Origin: CAYREV01 sp964423345
GTDB taxonomy: Bacteria > Bacteroidota > Rhodothermia > Balneolales > Balneolaceae
Assembly (NCBI GenBank): GCA_964423345.1
Contig: CAYREV010000007.1
Coordinates: 1-64,000, forward strand
Reading direction: 5' to 3'
DNA: 64,000 nt
Shown here: positions 49,887 to 59,801 of the stretch, piece after piece
Position numbering within the stretch: position 1 is the first letter of the stretch
Layout: the number at the start of each line of letters is the position of its first letter
The notes under the pieces: model-generated
What the model was told of the DNA's origin: nothing
Database searches by the model: none
Seen by the model: only the letters and a program-made list of their open reading frames with translations
Translations under genes and position numbers: made by a program

Positions 49887-51233
49887 CTAAATACCCATAC
49901 GCTCCATCTTGCGGTAAAGAGTTGAGGGGTCAATTCCCAGCAGCCGTGCGGCCTCGGTCTTATTGCCATCGGTACGTTTAAGCACGCTCATGATATGGTG
50001 TTTTTCAAAGGTTTGGACCGCCTCCTCCAGGGAATCATGATCGTAGTCTACCTTCCCTTTGGATTCACTGATGCTTTTGGGCAGGTCGTCAAGAGTTATA
50101 AATTCGTCACTACCCAGCAGTACGGCCCTTTCAATAATATTTTCCAGCTCCCGCACCTGTCCTTTCCACTCAAACGACATCAGGGCTCCCATAGCCTCGC
50201 TGGTTATACCCTGAACAGGCCGGTTCAGCTCCCTGCTGTACTTTTTAAGGAAATGTTGAGCCAGCAGGGGGATATCCTCCCGCCGTTCCTGAAGGGTGGG
50301 CAAGGGTATCTCCACAACATTCAGGCGGTAATAGAGATCTTCCCTGAAATTGCCTTTTTCAACTTCCTCTTCAAGGTTTTTGTTGGTGGCCGCTACAATC
50401 CTCGTATCGAAACTTACCATCCGGTTTGAACCAATGGGCTTAACCTCTCGCTCCTGAATGACCCGAAGCAGGTTAACCTGTTGACTCAGCGGTATTTCTC
50501 CCACCTCATCCAGAAAAACCGTTCCCTTGTGGGCAGCCACAAAAACCCCATCCTTGTCATTGATAGCCCCCGTAAACGCACCCTTTTTATGCCCGAAAAG
50601 CTCCGACTCAATCAGGTCCCTGGGAATCGCACCGCAGTTTATCGCAATAAACGGCTTGGAGGACCTGTTGCTATGGGAGTGTATGGCCCTGGCTACCAGT
50701 TCCTTGCCCGTACCGCTGGGGCCGGTAATCAGCACATTGCTGTTGGCGTCGCTTACCCTTTTAACCATCCGGTAGACCTCCTTCATCGCCGGGCTTTCAC
50801 CTATAATGTGATTGAAGTTGAACTCCTGGTCGATCTGCTCACGGAGGTATTTGTTTTCCTGCACCAGCTTTTTCTGTTTCAACAGATTCTCAATTCGTAC
50901 AATCACTTCATCAAAGTCGAGGGGTTTGAGGATATAGTCGGCTGCCCCCTTCCTCAAGGCCTGTATGGCTGTTTCCACCGTTGCATGGGCGGTAATGATA
51001 ATAGTCAGGGTATCCGACGATCGCCTGAGGGCATGTTCAAGGACCTCTATTCCCTCGACTTTGGGCATCTTAAGGTCCGTTATCAGGATATCGTAGGAGT
51101 GCTCGTTCAAGGCTTCAATGGCCTCTTCCCCGTCAGCAACGGCCTTGCACTGGAATCCCTCTTCCCGCAAAACTATGGACAGTGAATTCCGAATTTCCTC
51201 TTCATCGTCGGCAATAAGTATGGTTCCTATCAT
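49887..51233 (-). CDS. NtrC-type sigma-54-dependent response regulator
   Basis: A 448-aa enhancer-binding activator: receiver domain with Asp53 (ITDLKMP), AAA+ domain with Walker A GPSGTGKE, sigma-54 contact loop GAFTGA and ALNEHSYD-to-DEVGEIPLSQQ Walker B region, and a Fis-type helix-turn-helix (NKTEAARLLGIDPSTLYRKM). The start overlaps the end of the kinase gene by 4 bases. It is the best candidate to bind the TTGCA-N4-TGCAA dyads before nirK, the porin and the yceI genes, because these lie at enhancer distance from sigma-54-like promoters. Confidence 0.94.
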   Translation of the reverse strand: MIGTILIADDEEEIRNSLSIVLREEGFQCKAVADGEEAIEALNEHSYDILITDLKMPKVEGIEVLEHALRRSSDTLTIIITAHATVETAIQALRKGAADYILKPLDFDEVIVRIENLLKQKKLVQENKYLREQIDQEFNFNHIIGESPAMKEVYRMVKRVSDANSNVLITGPSGTGKELVARAIHSHSNRSSKPFIAINCGAIPRDLIESELFGHKKGAFTGAINDKDGVFVAAHKGTVFLDEVGEIPLSQQVNLLRVIQEREVKPIGSNRMVSFDTRIVAATNKNLEEEVEKGNFREDLYYRLNVVEIPLPTLQERREDIPLLAQHFLKKYSRELNRPVQGITSEAMGALMSFEWKGQVRELENIIERAVLLGSDEFITLDDLPKSISESKGKVDYDHDSLEEAVQTFEKHHIMSVLKRTDGNKTEAARLLGIDPSTLYRKMERMGI

Positions 51234-52552
51234 AGGGTTGTTGCTTTATGTTCAAGGGGCAGGCTTATTACAAAAGTGGTCCCTTCTCCGTAGTCGGAAT
51301 CAACCTCTATGGCACCCCCCATCTTGGAAATGATACCGTGGCTCACCGACAGTCCGAGACCGGTGCCGCTGCCCACGTCCTTGGTCGTATAAAAAGGCTC
51401 AAATATTCGTTTAATATCTTTCTCGGGAATTCCCTGTCCCACATCCCGGATAGAAATTTTTACTTCTCCCTGCTCCTCCCATGTTTTAATGGTAACCCGG
51501 GGATTTTTAACCGATTGCATCGCATCCACGGCATTCATCAGCAAGTTGACGATCACCTGGTGTATGTGATCCGGAACCCCCTCTATTTCGGGCAGGCCGG
51601 ACGACAGGTTAAGATCAAAATCCACTGAACGGCAACGGGCGTCGTGCCTCAGCAGGCCCACAGCCGATCGAATAACCTCATTCAACTGTGTCATCTTCGT
51701 CTCCAGGCTGGACGGCCGGGCAAAATCGACCAGATCCCTTACAATCTTGTTTATGCGTTGTATATGTTCCCGTACCTTGGCAAGCTGATCCTGCACAAAA
51801 GGCTCGTCACTTTTTCGCTGGCATACCTGTACCAGCGAGGAGATGGCGGTTAGCGGATTTCCCACCTCATGGGCTACCCCGGCAGCCATATGCCCCAGCG
51901 TGGCCAGGCGTTCGGAATGCTGTATCTGCTCCTCTTTAATTTTCAGGTCAGTCAGATCCCTTAAAATTTGGGAACGGCCCACAATCTCTCCTTTCTCGTC
52001 CCGGATATAGGATTCCGTTAGATTGACCAGCACTTTGCTGCCCTCCTTGTTCAGCCTTTCCGTTTCATAATTCGTTACATAACCCCGGTAATGCATACCG
52101 AAGTCTATGCATTCCAGCTCTTTCTGCTCAATCATTTCGTCGGGCAGCAGCACCTTGATCGACTTGCCGATAATTTCATCCCTGTTCCATCCGAAAATCT
52201 GCTCCGCCCCCTGGTTCCAGGAGGTTATGACCTTGTTATTATCCAGCGTTATGATTGCATCCGCAGAGTGTTCGATAATATTGCGGTACCGCTGTTCCGT
52301 CACATCCAGCTGCTCCTGGTACAACTCCCGGTAGTTGTAAACGGTCCACGCCGCCCAAACAACAAGTAACAGGGAAACGATAACCCCTCTGCTAAAATAG
52401 AGGATCTGCAGGGCCTGCGGAGATGTATCGTCCATAAATACGATCTTGATGATTTCGAACACCCCGAAAAAGAGCCCCAGGATCAACAGCGACATGAAAA
52501 GCAGATATCCGATACGGACATGCTTTAAAAAGTGAAGAATGCCTTTCCTCAT
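51230..52552 (-). CDS. PAS-domain sensor histidine kinase
   Basis: A 440-aa membrane kinase, cognate to the NtrC-type regulator. Two N-terminal helices (about 14-37 and 48-70) with a short outside loop, then a PAS domain (about 85-200, IIEHSADAIITLDNNKVITSWNQGAEQIFGW read in parts), HisKA with phospho-His in HMAAGVAHEVGNPLTAI and HATPase (N box VNLLMNAVDAM; G boxes GQGIPE, GTGLGL). The signal is likely sensed in the PAS pocket or membrane region. The 236-bp region upstream (52553-52788) shows no clear site. Confidence 0.93.
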   Translation of the reverse strand: MRKGILHFLKHVRIGYLLFMSLLILGLFFGVFEIIKIVFMDDTSPQALQILYFSRGVIVSLLLVVWAAWTVYNYRELYQEQLDVTEQRYRNIIEHSADAIITLDNNKVITSWNQGAEQIFGWNRDEIIGKSIKVLLPDEMIEQKELECIDFGMHYRGYVTNYETERLNKEGSKVLVNLTESYIRDEKGEIVGRSQILRDLTDLKIKEEQIQHSERLATLGHMAAGVAHEVGNPLTAISSLVQVCQRKSDEPFVQDQLAKVREHIQRINKIVRDLVDFARPSSLETKMTQLNEVIRSAVGLLRHDARCRSVDFDLNLSSGLPEIEGVPDHIHQVIVNLLMNAVDAMQSVKNPRVTIKTWEEQGEVKISIRDVGQGIPEKDIKRIFEPFYTTKDVGSGTGLGLSVSHGIISKMGGAIEVDSDYGEGTTFVISLPLEHKATTL

Positions 52553-52788
52553 CGTTTCAATCGATTGTTAGTAGTATTGTACCGGCTAAAATAGTAGGTA
52601 ATGTTTATGAGGCTTCAAAAATAAACATATTTCCCCATTCCCGCCCCCAGGTAGCCGAAATATCTCAACTATTACATTTTAAGATGAACCGTTTATGAAG
52701 TTAACAACACCTTTTACCCGGATAATCCTTCCGCCTTTTACCTTTTAACGGCTAACAGCAATAGCAAAAGTTTTCTTATGTTATTCCC

Positions 52789-53502
52789 ATGGACTTCCAT
52801 TATTCAATTATCGGCACAAATATTCAACGTCTTTCAGCCATGGCTCTACTTGCCGGGCTGATGCTATGTTTAACCCCCTTTGCCTCCGGTGCTCAAACGT
52901 CCGATGGCATCACCCTTGCCCGCATTGAATACCGGGGAGGGGGCGACTGGTACAATAATCCTTCCGCCCTCGGAAATCTTATTTCGTTTACCCAAAGCAG
53001 GGTACCCATTACCCTGGACCGGGAGTACGACGATGTTTCCATAGGTAGCCGCGACCTCTTCAGCTATCCTTTTGCATTTATGACGGGACACGGCAACATA
53101 ACCGTTAACGGCGCCGAGGCCGCCAATCTGAGAAATTACCTGCAGAATGGAGGTTTCCTCTATGTAGATGATGACTATGGCCTGGACAAGCATTTCCGGG
53201 AGATGATAGGCCGTGTATTTCCCGACGAAGAGTTAATCGAATTGCCATTTGACCACCCCATCTACCATCAGCTTTTCGACTTTCCCGACGGGCTGCCGAA
53301 AATCCATGAACACGACGGCAAAGCCCCACGGGGCTATGGCATCTTCATTGACGGCCGGCTGGCACTCTACTATACCTATGAATCCAATCTGAGTGACGGG
53401 TGGACCAATCCGGAAGTGCACAACGATCCCGAACCGCTGCGGCAAAAAGCCCTGCAGATGGGAGCCAACATTCTCATATATGCCCTTACCAACAGCCGTT
53501 AA
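52789..53502 (+). CDS. DUF4159-family secreted protein
   Basis: A 237-aa exported protein (signal MLCLTPFASGAQ) of the DUF4159 type, with a Rossmann-like core resembling a glutamine-amidotransferase fold (IEYRGGGDWYNNPSALGNL, FMTGHGNITVNGAEAANLRNYL and NGGFLYVDDDYG in segments). Function unknown in this family, often met in Bacteroidota and Planctomycetota near gliding or MoxR genes. It stands alone here before rpiB. Confidence 0.82.
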   Translation: MDFHYSIIGTNIQRLSAMALLAGLMLCLTPFASGAQTSDGITLARIEYRGGGDWYNNPSALGNLISFTQSRVPITLDREYDDVSIGSRDLFSYPFAFMTGHGNITVNGAEAANLRNYLQNGGFLYVDDDYGLDKHFREMIGRVFPDEELIELPFDHPIYHQLFDFPDGLPKIHEHDGKAPRGYGIFIDGRLALYYTYESNLSDGWTNPEVHNDPEPLRQKALQMGANILIYALTNSR

Positions 53503-53629
53503 ATCTACCTGGTATTCTTCATCTCTTGAAAAACCGCTATACGATCTATGAATCATCATTCTTCTTTTCACTGACTGATATTTTCTTGATATTAGTGATC
53601 CGTCATTTATTAACTTACCGATTCAAATT

Positions 53630-54073
53630 ATGATCATCCCAATAGCGAGCGACCATGCGGGTTTTGAAGCGAAGGAAAAAGTCAAAAAAATGCTGGAAGA
53701 GCTGGGGCATATGCCCGTTGATTTTGGCACTCACTCGGAAGATTCTGTCGATTATCCGGAATTTGCAGTACAGGTTGCCCGCAAAGTCAACGATGGCGAA
53801 CATGATCAGGGCATACTGATATGCGGAAGCGGTCAGGGGATGTGCATGACGGCCAATAAATTTAACAATATCCGCGCCGCCCTCATCTATAGTGAAAAGT
53901 CGGCCGCACTCACCCGGCAGCATAACAATGCCAACGTCCTGTGCCTGCCGGGCAGGGAGCTGAACGATGAAGAGCTCAAGGAAATCCTGCAGGCCTGGTT
54001 TGAAGCTGATTTTGAAGGGGGCCGTCACGAACGCAGAGTTAAGAAAATACACACCCTAACCGAGAACGATTAG
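53630..54073 (+). CDS. rpiB: Ribose-5-phosphate isomerase B
   Basis: Interconverts ribose-5-phosphate and ribulose-5-phosphate. 147 aa with ASDHAGFEAKE, CGSGQGMCMTANK and HNNANVLCLPGRE. The active-site Cys of type B lies in the CGSGQG region. It lies 3 bp before glyA, so both are co-translated. Confidence 0.95.
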   Translation: MIIPIASDHAGFEAKEKVKKMLEELGHMPVDFGTHSEDSVDYPEFAVQVARKVNDGEHDQGILICGSGQGMCMTANKFNNIRAALIYSEKSAALTRQHNNANVLCLPGRELNDEELKEILQAWFEADFEGGRHERRVKKIHTLTEND

Positions 54074-54076
54074 CGC

Positions 54077-55375
54077 ATGAAGCCATTAGCAAAAAAAGAT
54101 TCGGAAATATACCGCCTGCTCGACGAGGAGCGTCAGCGGCAGAACGACAACCTGGAACTGATTGCCTCCGAAAATTTTGCCTCAAAAGCTGTAATAGAGG
54201 CTATGGGCTCAACCCTCACCAATAAATATGCGGAAGGTCTGCCGGGAAAACGCTATTACGGCGGATGTGAAATTGTAGACCAGGTGGAAAACCTGGCCCG
54301 GGAGAGGGCAAAGAAACTCTTTGGGGCGGAATGGGTAAACGTACAGCCGCATTCGGGCGCACAGGCCAACGCGGCGGTATATCTCAGCTTTATGGAAGCC
54401 GGGGAAACCCTGCTGGGGCTGGACCTCTCTCACGGAGGGCACCTGACGCACGGTTCGCCGGTCAACTTCTCGGGGATCCTCTATAATTCGCAATTTTACG
54501 GAGTTGACAGGGATACCGGACGAATTGACCTGGACAAGGTCCGCCAAAAAGCACAGGAGGTCAAGCCCAAGCTGATATCCATCGGTGCCTCCGCTTATCC
54601 CCGTGATTTCGACTATGCGGCATTTCGGGAGATAGCCGACGAAGTCGGTGCTTATCTCTGGATGGATATGGCCCATACCGCAGGACTCATTGCCATGGGA
54701 CTTCTAAACGACCCCCTGCCTCACTGCCATGTAGTGACAACGACCACCCACAAGACCCTTAGAGGTCCCCGGGGCGGCATGATACTGATCGGCAAAGACG
54801 GCGAGAATACACTGGGAGTGAAAGCCCGGAAATCGGGCCGCACCAAAAACTGGAGCGAAGTGCTTGACTCGGCTGTCTTCCCCGGCACGCAGGGCGGGCC
54901 GCTGATGCACGTAATTGCCGCCAAAGCGGTATCCTTCGGGGAAGCGCTGGAGGATGATTTTAAAGCCTATCAACAGCAGGTACAGGCCAATGCCAAGACC
55001 CTGGCCGAATCATTCCGGTCGATGGATTACAAGCTGGTAAGCGGCGGAACCGACAACCACCTCATCCTGGTTGACCTGAGAAATAAAGGGCTCACCGGCA
55101 AAATTGCAGAGGAGTCGCTCGACGAGGCAAAGATCACCCTTAATAAAAATATGGTTCCCTTCGATACGGAAAGCCCGTTTGTAACTTCCGGCATTCGCAT
55201 CGGTACCCCGGCCATGACTACCCGCGGTTTTGGTACGGACGAATTTAAAGAAGTTGCCCGTCTCATTGACAAGGTACTGCAGGATCCGGAGAATGATGAT
55301 ACCATTGATGAAGTTCAGAAGCAGGTAAGCGAACTCTGCGAGGAGTTTCCCCTTTATGATTTTGTAACCGCCTGA
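54077..55375 (+). CDS. glyA: Serine hydroxymethyltransferase
   Basis: PLP enzyme converting serine and tetrahydrofolate to glycine and methylene-THF. The 432-aa protein has LIASENFAS, GKRYYGG, the PLP lysine in VVTTTTHKTLRGPRGG and PGTQGGPLMH. Full length; immediately after rpiB. Confidence 0.97.
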   Translation: MKPLAKKDSEIYRLLDEERQRQNDNLELIASENFASKAVIEAMGSTLTNKYAEGLPGKRYYGGCEIVDQVENLARERAKKLFGAEWVNVQPHSGAQANAAVYLSFMEAGETLLGLDLSHGGHLTHGSPVNFSGILYNSQFYGVDRDTGRIDLDKVRQKAQEVKPKLISIGASAYPRDFDYAAFREIADEVGAYLWMDMAHTAGLIAMGLLNDPLPHCHVVTTTTHKTLRGPRGGMILIGKDGENTLGVKARKSGRTKNWSEVLDSAVFPGTQGGPLMHVIAAKAVSFGEALEDDFKAYQQQVQANAKTLAESFRSMDYKLVSGGTDNHLILVDLRNKGLTGKIAEESLDEAKITLNKNMVPFDTESPFVTSGIRIGTPAMTTRGFGTDEFKEVARLIDKVLQDPENDDTIDEVQKQVSELCEEFPLYDFVTA

Positions 55376-55466
55376 GAAATGGAACACCCCGAATTTGAAA
55401 CGTTAAAACCGGTATCTGCCTCAAGGTAGGGATCCCGGTTCCGACTGATATTATTCATAACTGTTT

Positions 55467-56318
55467 ATGGCACCAACTGAAGAACGACAAATTATGGCCG
55501 GAGACCCTCCCAAGGCTCAACAGCCGGCCGACCGAACCACCGACATGTCTTTCCTGGAACACCTGGAAGAGTTGCGGTGGCGCCTTATCAAGGGGTTTGG
55601 AGGGGTGGCCCTCGGAGTGATCATAGCCGTTTTCTTTGGCGATTTCCTGGTAAACAAGGTTATGCTCGGGCCAACCAGGGCCGATTTTATAGTCTACAAG
55701 TTCCTGGGAATCGATGCCATAGACCTCACGCTTCAAAGCAGGAAGCTCCCCGGACAGTTTTTCACCTATTGGGGAACCCTGATCCTGATGGGGGGCATTA
55801 TCGGATCTCCCATTTTATTTTATCAGCTTTGGGCTTTTGTGGAACCGGCCCTGGAAAGTGATGAAAAATGGAAATCACGCCTTCACACCCTGTTTATAAC
55901 CTCTTTTTTCCTGTTGGGCGTAAGTTTCGGTTATTTTGTGCTTGTGCCTTTCGCCCTTCAGTTTTTCAGCCAGTTCCAGATATCGGATGTCATCCATAAC
56001 GATTTCGATATCAACGAGTATTTCAGCTCACTCTCCATGTGGGTTATCTCCTGCGGTGTCATCTTTCAACTTCCGGTCGTAAGCTATTTCCTTTCGAAGT
56101 TCGGCCTTCTCACCCCCGAATTCCTGATCAAATACCGGCGGCATTCCATCGTCTTCTGTTTTATCATATCGGCTTTCCTCACCCCGCCCGACCCTATTTC
56201 ACAGATAATCATAGGCATCCCGCTTATACTGCTCTACCAGTTTTCCATCTGGGTCAGCCGCCGTGGAGTCCGGCAGCGTGAAAAGGAGTTGCTAAAAGCA
56301 TTCGGAAAGAGTGAATAG
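55467..56318 (+). CDS. tatC: Sec-independent protein translocase TatC
   Basis: Six-helix core of the Tat export pathway (283 aa), with the family start MSFLEHLEELRWRL, the P-x-E-x-F-x-pattern in the loops and the ...FLTPPDPISQIIIGIPLILLYQ segment. NirK, with a Tat-like signal, may be a client. No tatA lies beside it. Confidence 0.94.
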   Translation: MAPTEERQIMAGDPPKAQQPADRTTDMSFLEHLEELRWRLIKGFGGVALGVIIAVFFGDFLVNKVMLGPTRADFIVYKFLGIDAIDLTLQSRKLPGQFFTYWGTLILMGGIIGSPILFYQLWAFVEPALESDEKWKSRLHTLFITSFFLLGVSFGYFVLVPFALQFFSQFQISDVIHNDFDINEYFSSLSMWVISCGVIFQLPVVSYFLSKFGLLTPEFLIKYRRHSIVFCFIISAFLTPPDPISQIIIGIPLILLYQFSIWVSRRGVRQREKELLKAFGKSE

Positions 56319-56377
56319 GCCGGTGAGGTTATCAGATACCTTCACAATTTCCATTTTTCTCAGCCGTTAAAATCCAT

Positions 56378-56385
56378 TACCTTTG
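56378..56385 (+). promoter_or_regulatory. Bacteroidota-type -7 element candidate
   Basis: TACCTTTG fits the TAnnTTTG -7 box of Bacteroidota housekeeping promoters and lies 33 bp before the FKBP start; a clear -33 TTTG partner is not seen. Confidence 0.3.
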
Positions 56386-56418
56386 TGGGCTACATAATAA
56401 TGATCACATAGATGCTAA

Positions 56419-56940
56419 ATGAAATACCTCAGAAACATTCTATTCGTTCTTGCAAGCCTCTTGTTCATCCACTCCTGTGGACAGGATCCGACCGGTCCCG
56501 ATTTCAGTGGGGCACCGGCCCCTTTTGATACCACAACTGCGGTCAGCGACACCACCACTCCCGATGGTTTGACCATCTACACTATCCGGGAGGGATATGG
56601 GGCCTTCGAGGTGATCAGCAGGGACCAGGTAAAGGTTAAATATACCGGGCGAACCGAAGACGGTACTATTTTCGACAGCACCTATAGAGACGGTTTTACC
56701 AATGCACGCACCCTTCAAAATCTGACGCCGGTACCTATCAACACCGGTTTCTCACAGGTATCTCCACTCATAGATGGTTTCCGCCGCGGCATTATCGGCA
56801 TGCGCCCGGGCGAGAAAAGAACGATTGTGGTACCTCCTTCCCTGGGTTACGGTGATGCAAAAGAAGGGACCAATGGTTTCGACCTAAAAGACAAAACACT
56901 GATTTTCGATATTGAGCTGGTCGAAATCGTGACCCTTTAA
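56419..56940 (+). CDS. FKBP-type peptidyl-prolyl isomerase lipoprotein
   Basis: A 173-aa envelope lipoprotein (signal SLLFIHSC) with a C-terminal FKBP domain (VKVKYTGRTEDGTIFDSTYRDG, GFRRGIIGMRPGEKRTIVVPPSLGYG in parts). Assists folding of exported proteins. Its stop codon overlaps that of the convergent alr gene. Confidence 0.92.
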   Translation: MKYLRNILFVLASLLFIHSCGQDPTGPDFSGAPAPFDTTTAVSDTTTPDGLTIYTIREGYGAFEVISRDQVKVKYTGRTEDGTIFDSTYRDGFTNARTLQNLTPVPINTGFSQVSPLIDGFRRGIIGMRPGEKRTIVVPPSLGYGDAKEGTNGFDLKDKTLIFDIELVEIVTL

Positions 56941-58025
56941 CGGTCGGGCAAGTACCGGCGGGTAATCCGCCGGTCAATGGAGACGAGAATCTCGTACGAA
57001 ATGGTATCCAGCTTCTGAGCCATCTTTCCGGCCGTCAACCGCTCGGTATCCAGTATCGTCACCTCCGTCCCGGGATCAATCTTGTCTTTCCCTAAAAAGA
57101 CCATAAAATAATTCATGGTGATGGTGCCAACCTGGGGATAGGGCTCCCCTTCGATACGTACGTGTATCTTCCCGCTTAACGCTCTTCGCAGGCCGTCGCC
57201 GTACCCTACCGGCACCACCCCTATAAAGCCATCTCCCGGGGCCTGCCACCTGCCCCCGTAACTGACCGTGTCTCCACGGGCGACAGGCTTCACCTGCACC
57301 AGGCGGCTTTTCCAGGCCAGGGCCGGCTTAAGCCCTTCGACATCCGCCGGTGAGGGAGGATAGCCGTAGAGTCCGATACCAACCCTCACCAGGTCAAAGA
57401 CCGAGCCTTCATAATATAGGGCGCCCCCGGTATTGCCGACATGGGTACGTAATCCATCCGGAAATTTCGCCCGCAACTGGCGGAATTGTTCAAGCTGCCT
57501 GTAGGCTTTCTCCGATTCCGGTGCGTCGGCCGTTGCCAGGTGCGTATAGATACCTGTACAATTCAAACCATCGTACTGATCCATCTTCTCCCTGACTGCA
57601 TGAACCTCGCCGGGTAGCAGGCCCAGCCGCCCCATCCCCGTATCGAAATTCAGATGATAGCCTGTCCCCTTCTCAAGGAGATCAAAATGAACCGGGCGGC
57701 TGACCGTAGCCGTCAGATTATGAGAAACATATGCTTCCGCATTCCCCTCTTCCGGAACGCCAAATACAAGTATGGGAAGTTCGATGCCGGCCTCTCTAAG
57801 TTCAATCCCCTCTTCCACATCGTTTACAGCCAGCCATTCCACGCGGTCTCCGAGAGCACGAACCACTTCCACGCTGCCGTGCCCGTAGGCGTTGGCCTTG
57901 ACAACCGCCATAACCCCGGCAGTGCCGCCTGCACGTTTGCGCAAAAAATCCAGGTTGCTCCTGATATTGTCCAGGTCGACAATCACCTCGGAATGGTAGT
58001 TGGATAACTTATCTGGGCTTTTCAT
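56937..58025 (-). CDS. alr: Alanine racemase
   Basis: PLP enzyme making D-alanine for peptidoglycan (362 aa). It has the PLP-lysine motif VVKANAYGHG (Lys about 44), the second-domain VSYGGRW Tyr, and VPVGYGDG. Convergent with the FKBP gene (stops overlap) and 4 bp after the oxidoreductase gene upstream. Confidence 0.95.
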   Translation of the reverse strand: MKSPDKLSNYHSEVIVDLDNIRSNLDFLRKRAGGTAGVMAVVKANAYGHGSVEVVRALGDRVEWLAVNDVEEGIELREAGIELPILVFGVPEEGNAEAYVSHNLTATVSRPVHFDLLEKGTGYHLNFDTGMGRLGLLPGEVHAVREKMDQYDGLNCTGIYTHLATADAPESEKAYRQLEQFRQLRAKFPDGLRTHVGNTGGALYYEGSVFDLVRVGIGLYGYPPSPADVEGLKPALAWKSRLVQVKPVARGDTVSYGGRWQAPGDGFIGVVPVGYGDGLRRALSGKIHVRIEGEPYPQVGTITMNYFMVFLGKDKIDPGTEVTILDTERLTAGKMAQKLDTISYEILVSIDRRITRRYLPDR

Positions 58026-58029
58026 GGAT

Positions 58030-59625
58030 TTAAAACCAGGTTTTTTTCAGGTCTTTCAATATCACACGGGCCGCGTTCAGGCCGGCCGCTCCAAAAACAC
58101 CTCCCCCCGGGTGGCAGGAGGCCGACGACAAATATAAGTTTTCAATCGGAGTCTTATACCGGCTCATCTCGGGTATAGGCCTGAACATAAACATTTGATC
58201 GAAACTCATCTCCACATGCATCACATTCCCCTTTGGCATCCCGTGCTTGCGTTCGATATCGAGAGGCGACTGTATATACCAGTCGATAAGCTTGCCTTCC
58301 ATATTGGGGGCGTAACGGCATACCACTTCATATATCCTGCGGGCTTCCCGTTCCCGGATATCGTCCCAGTGAAGGCCCTCCTGCAACTCATAGGGATGCC
58401 ACTGCGCCCAGGCGTAAAGGGTATGGCCCCCGTCGGGTACCATCTCAGGGTCAATAGCCGAAAAGGTCATGGCCAGGACGGCCGGCTTTTCGGGCGGTTT
58501 CTTCTGCATATAATCGCCGATGGCATTCCTCATATACTGAACCGAGGGTGCCAAAAGCTGCATGCCGTTATGAATATACGGATCTTCCGGACAGGCGCTA
58601 TACCGTGGGAGCTCTTCGACAGCACAGCGAATAACCATCCCGAAACCGTTGCCAACATTAATATTTTCAATTTTTTTATACATGCCGGCCTCCAGGTGCT
58701 CCCGTCCCACCAGCTTCATCATGGTAGTCTGCACATGGGCGTTTGAGACGATGGTCTCCGACCGGTATTCCTCCCCATCCCCGGTCCTCACTCCTATGGC
58801 CGATCCGTTGGCCACCATGATATTTTCCACAGGTGCCCCCGTAACAATCCGCCCTCCATGTGCCTCCAGAAAATTTGCCAGGGCCCGGCTAAGCATACCG
58901 CTGCCACCCTCCGGGTGAGCGGCACCGCTTTGGTGAAGCATGGATTGCCACCCGGCAAAATCACCGGTGGCGGGATGGTCGGGAGTGGGCCCCGACTGGG
59001 CGGCAAACCACATGATGGCTGCCTTGAGATGTGGGTTTTCAAAAGCGTCGTCCACCACTTTCCCATAACTGCTCAATATCTTCTGCAAGCCCGCCGACTG
59101 CTCCCCCTTTTGGAACATTCCCCCTTCCCGTATCTGTCCCCTGGCCAGTTCGGTAACGATATTCCTGCCGCTGGGCGGTACCAGGAAAGACTTAAGCACG
59201 CCCCTGTTGATCCTTGTCCAAAAATCAACAAAATCACGATAGTTGCCCACATCTTCAGGAGCTACTCCCGCAATGGACTCCAGGGTCCTTTCCAGATCCT
59301 TGAAAAAATGTATGACTCCTTCCCCTTCAGGCACCGGATACGACATGACCGGGTCCATCTCAATGTAGTTCAATCCATATTCCTCCAGCTTCAGATCTTC
59401 AATGATATCCGTCTGGTGTATCATTATATGGACCGACGATCCCACATCCATACGGAATCCCCCCGGATACTTTTCAGACTTGAACATGGTCTCCGTACTC
59501 ACCGCACCGCCTATATCCTCGCGCCGTTCCAGAACACATACCGAGTACCCTTCCCGTGCCAGATAACAGGCTGTTACCAAGCCGTTATGGCCGGAACCTA
59601 TAAGGATTATATCGTATTTATTCAT
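58030..59625 (-). CDS. FAD-dependent oxidoreductase, CrtI/PYROXD2-like
   Basis: A 531-aa flavoprotein with Rossmann FAD motif DIILIGSGHNGLVTACYLA and the C-terminal phytoene-desaturase signature (LYLSSASCHPGGGVFGAAGLNAA). Lengths and motifs suit the PYROXD2-like carotenoid/retinol oxidoreductase group; no carotenoid synthesis gene is near, so the substrate is uncertain. It may be co-transcribed with alr (4-bp gap). Confidence 0.85.
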   Translation of the reverse strand: MNKYDIILIGSGHNGLVTACYLAREGYSVCVLERREDIGGAVSTETMFKSEKYPGGFRMDVGSSVHIMIHQTDIIEDLKLEEYGLNYIEMDPVMSYPVPEGEGVIHFFKDLERTLESIAGVAPEDVGNYRDFVDFWTRINRGVLKSFLVPPSGRNIVTELARGQIREGGMFQKGEQSAGLQKILSSYGKVVDDAFENPHLKAAIMWFAAQSGPTPDHPATGDFAGWQSMLHQSGAAHPEGGSGMLSRALANFLEAHGGRIVTGAPVENIMVANGSAIGVRTGDGEEYRSETIVSNAHVQTTMMKLVGREHLEAGMYKKIENINVGNGFGMVIRCAVEELPRYSACPEDPYIHNGMQLLAPSVQYMRNAIGDYMQKKPPEKPAVLAMTFSAIDPEMVPDGGHTLYAWAQWHPYELQEGLHWDDIREREARRIYEVVCRYAPNMEGKLIDWYIQSPLDIERKHGMPKGNVMHVEMSFDQMFMFRPIPEMSRYKTPIENLYLSSASCHPGGGVFGAAGLNAARVILKDLKKTWF

Positions 59626-59801
59626 TGTTAAAGACTATGGCATTTTATAACATGCGGTCGGCCAAGGAGTCTGTCGGACTTAGCTAAAACTACTGCAAAA
59701 GCGTCATATTTTCGTAACGATTTCCTAAGTCCGAAAGACTCCAAGGTACACTTATTAAACAGGCAACGTTCAATTTTAGAAATTTTAAACCCCACTTCAG
59801 A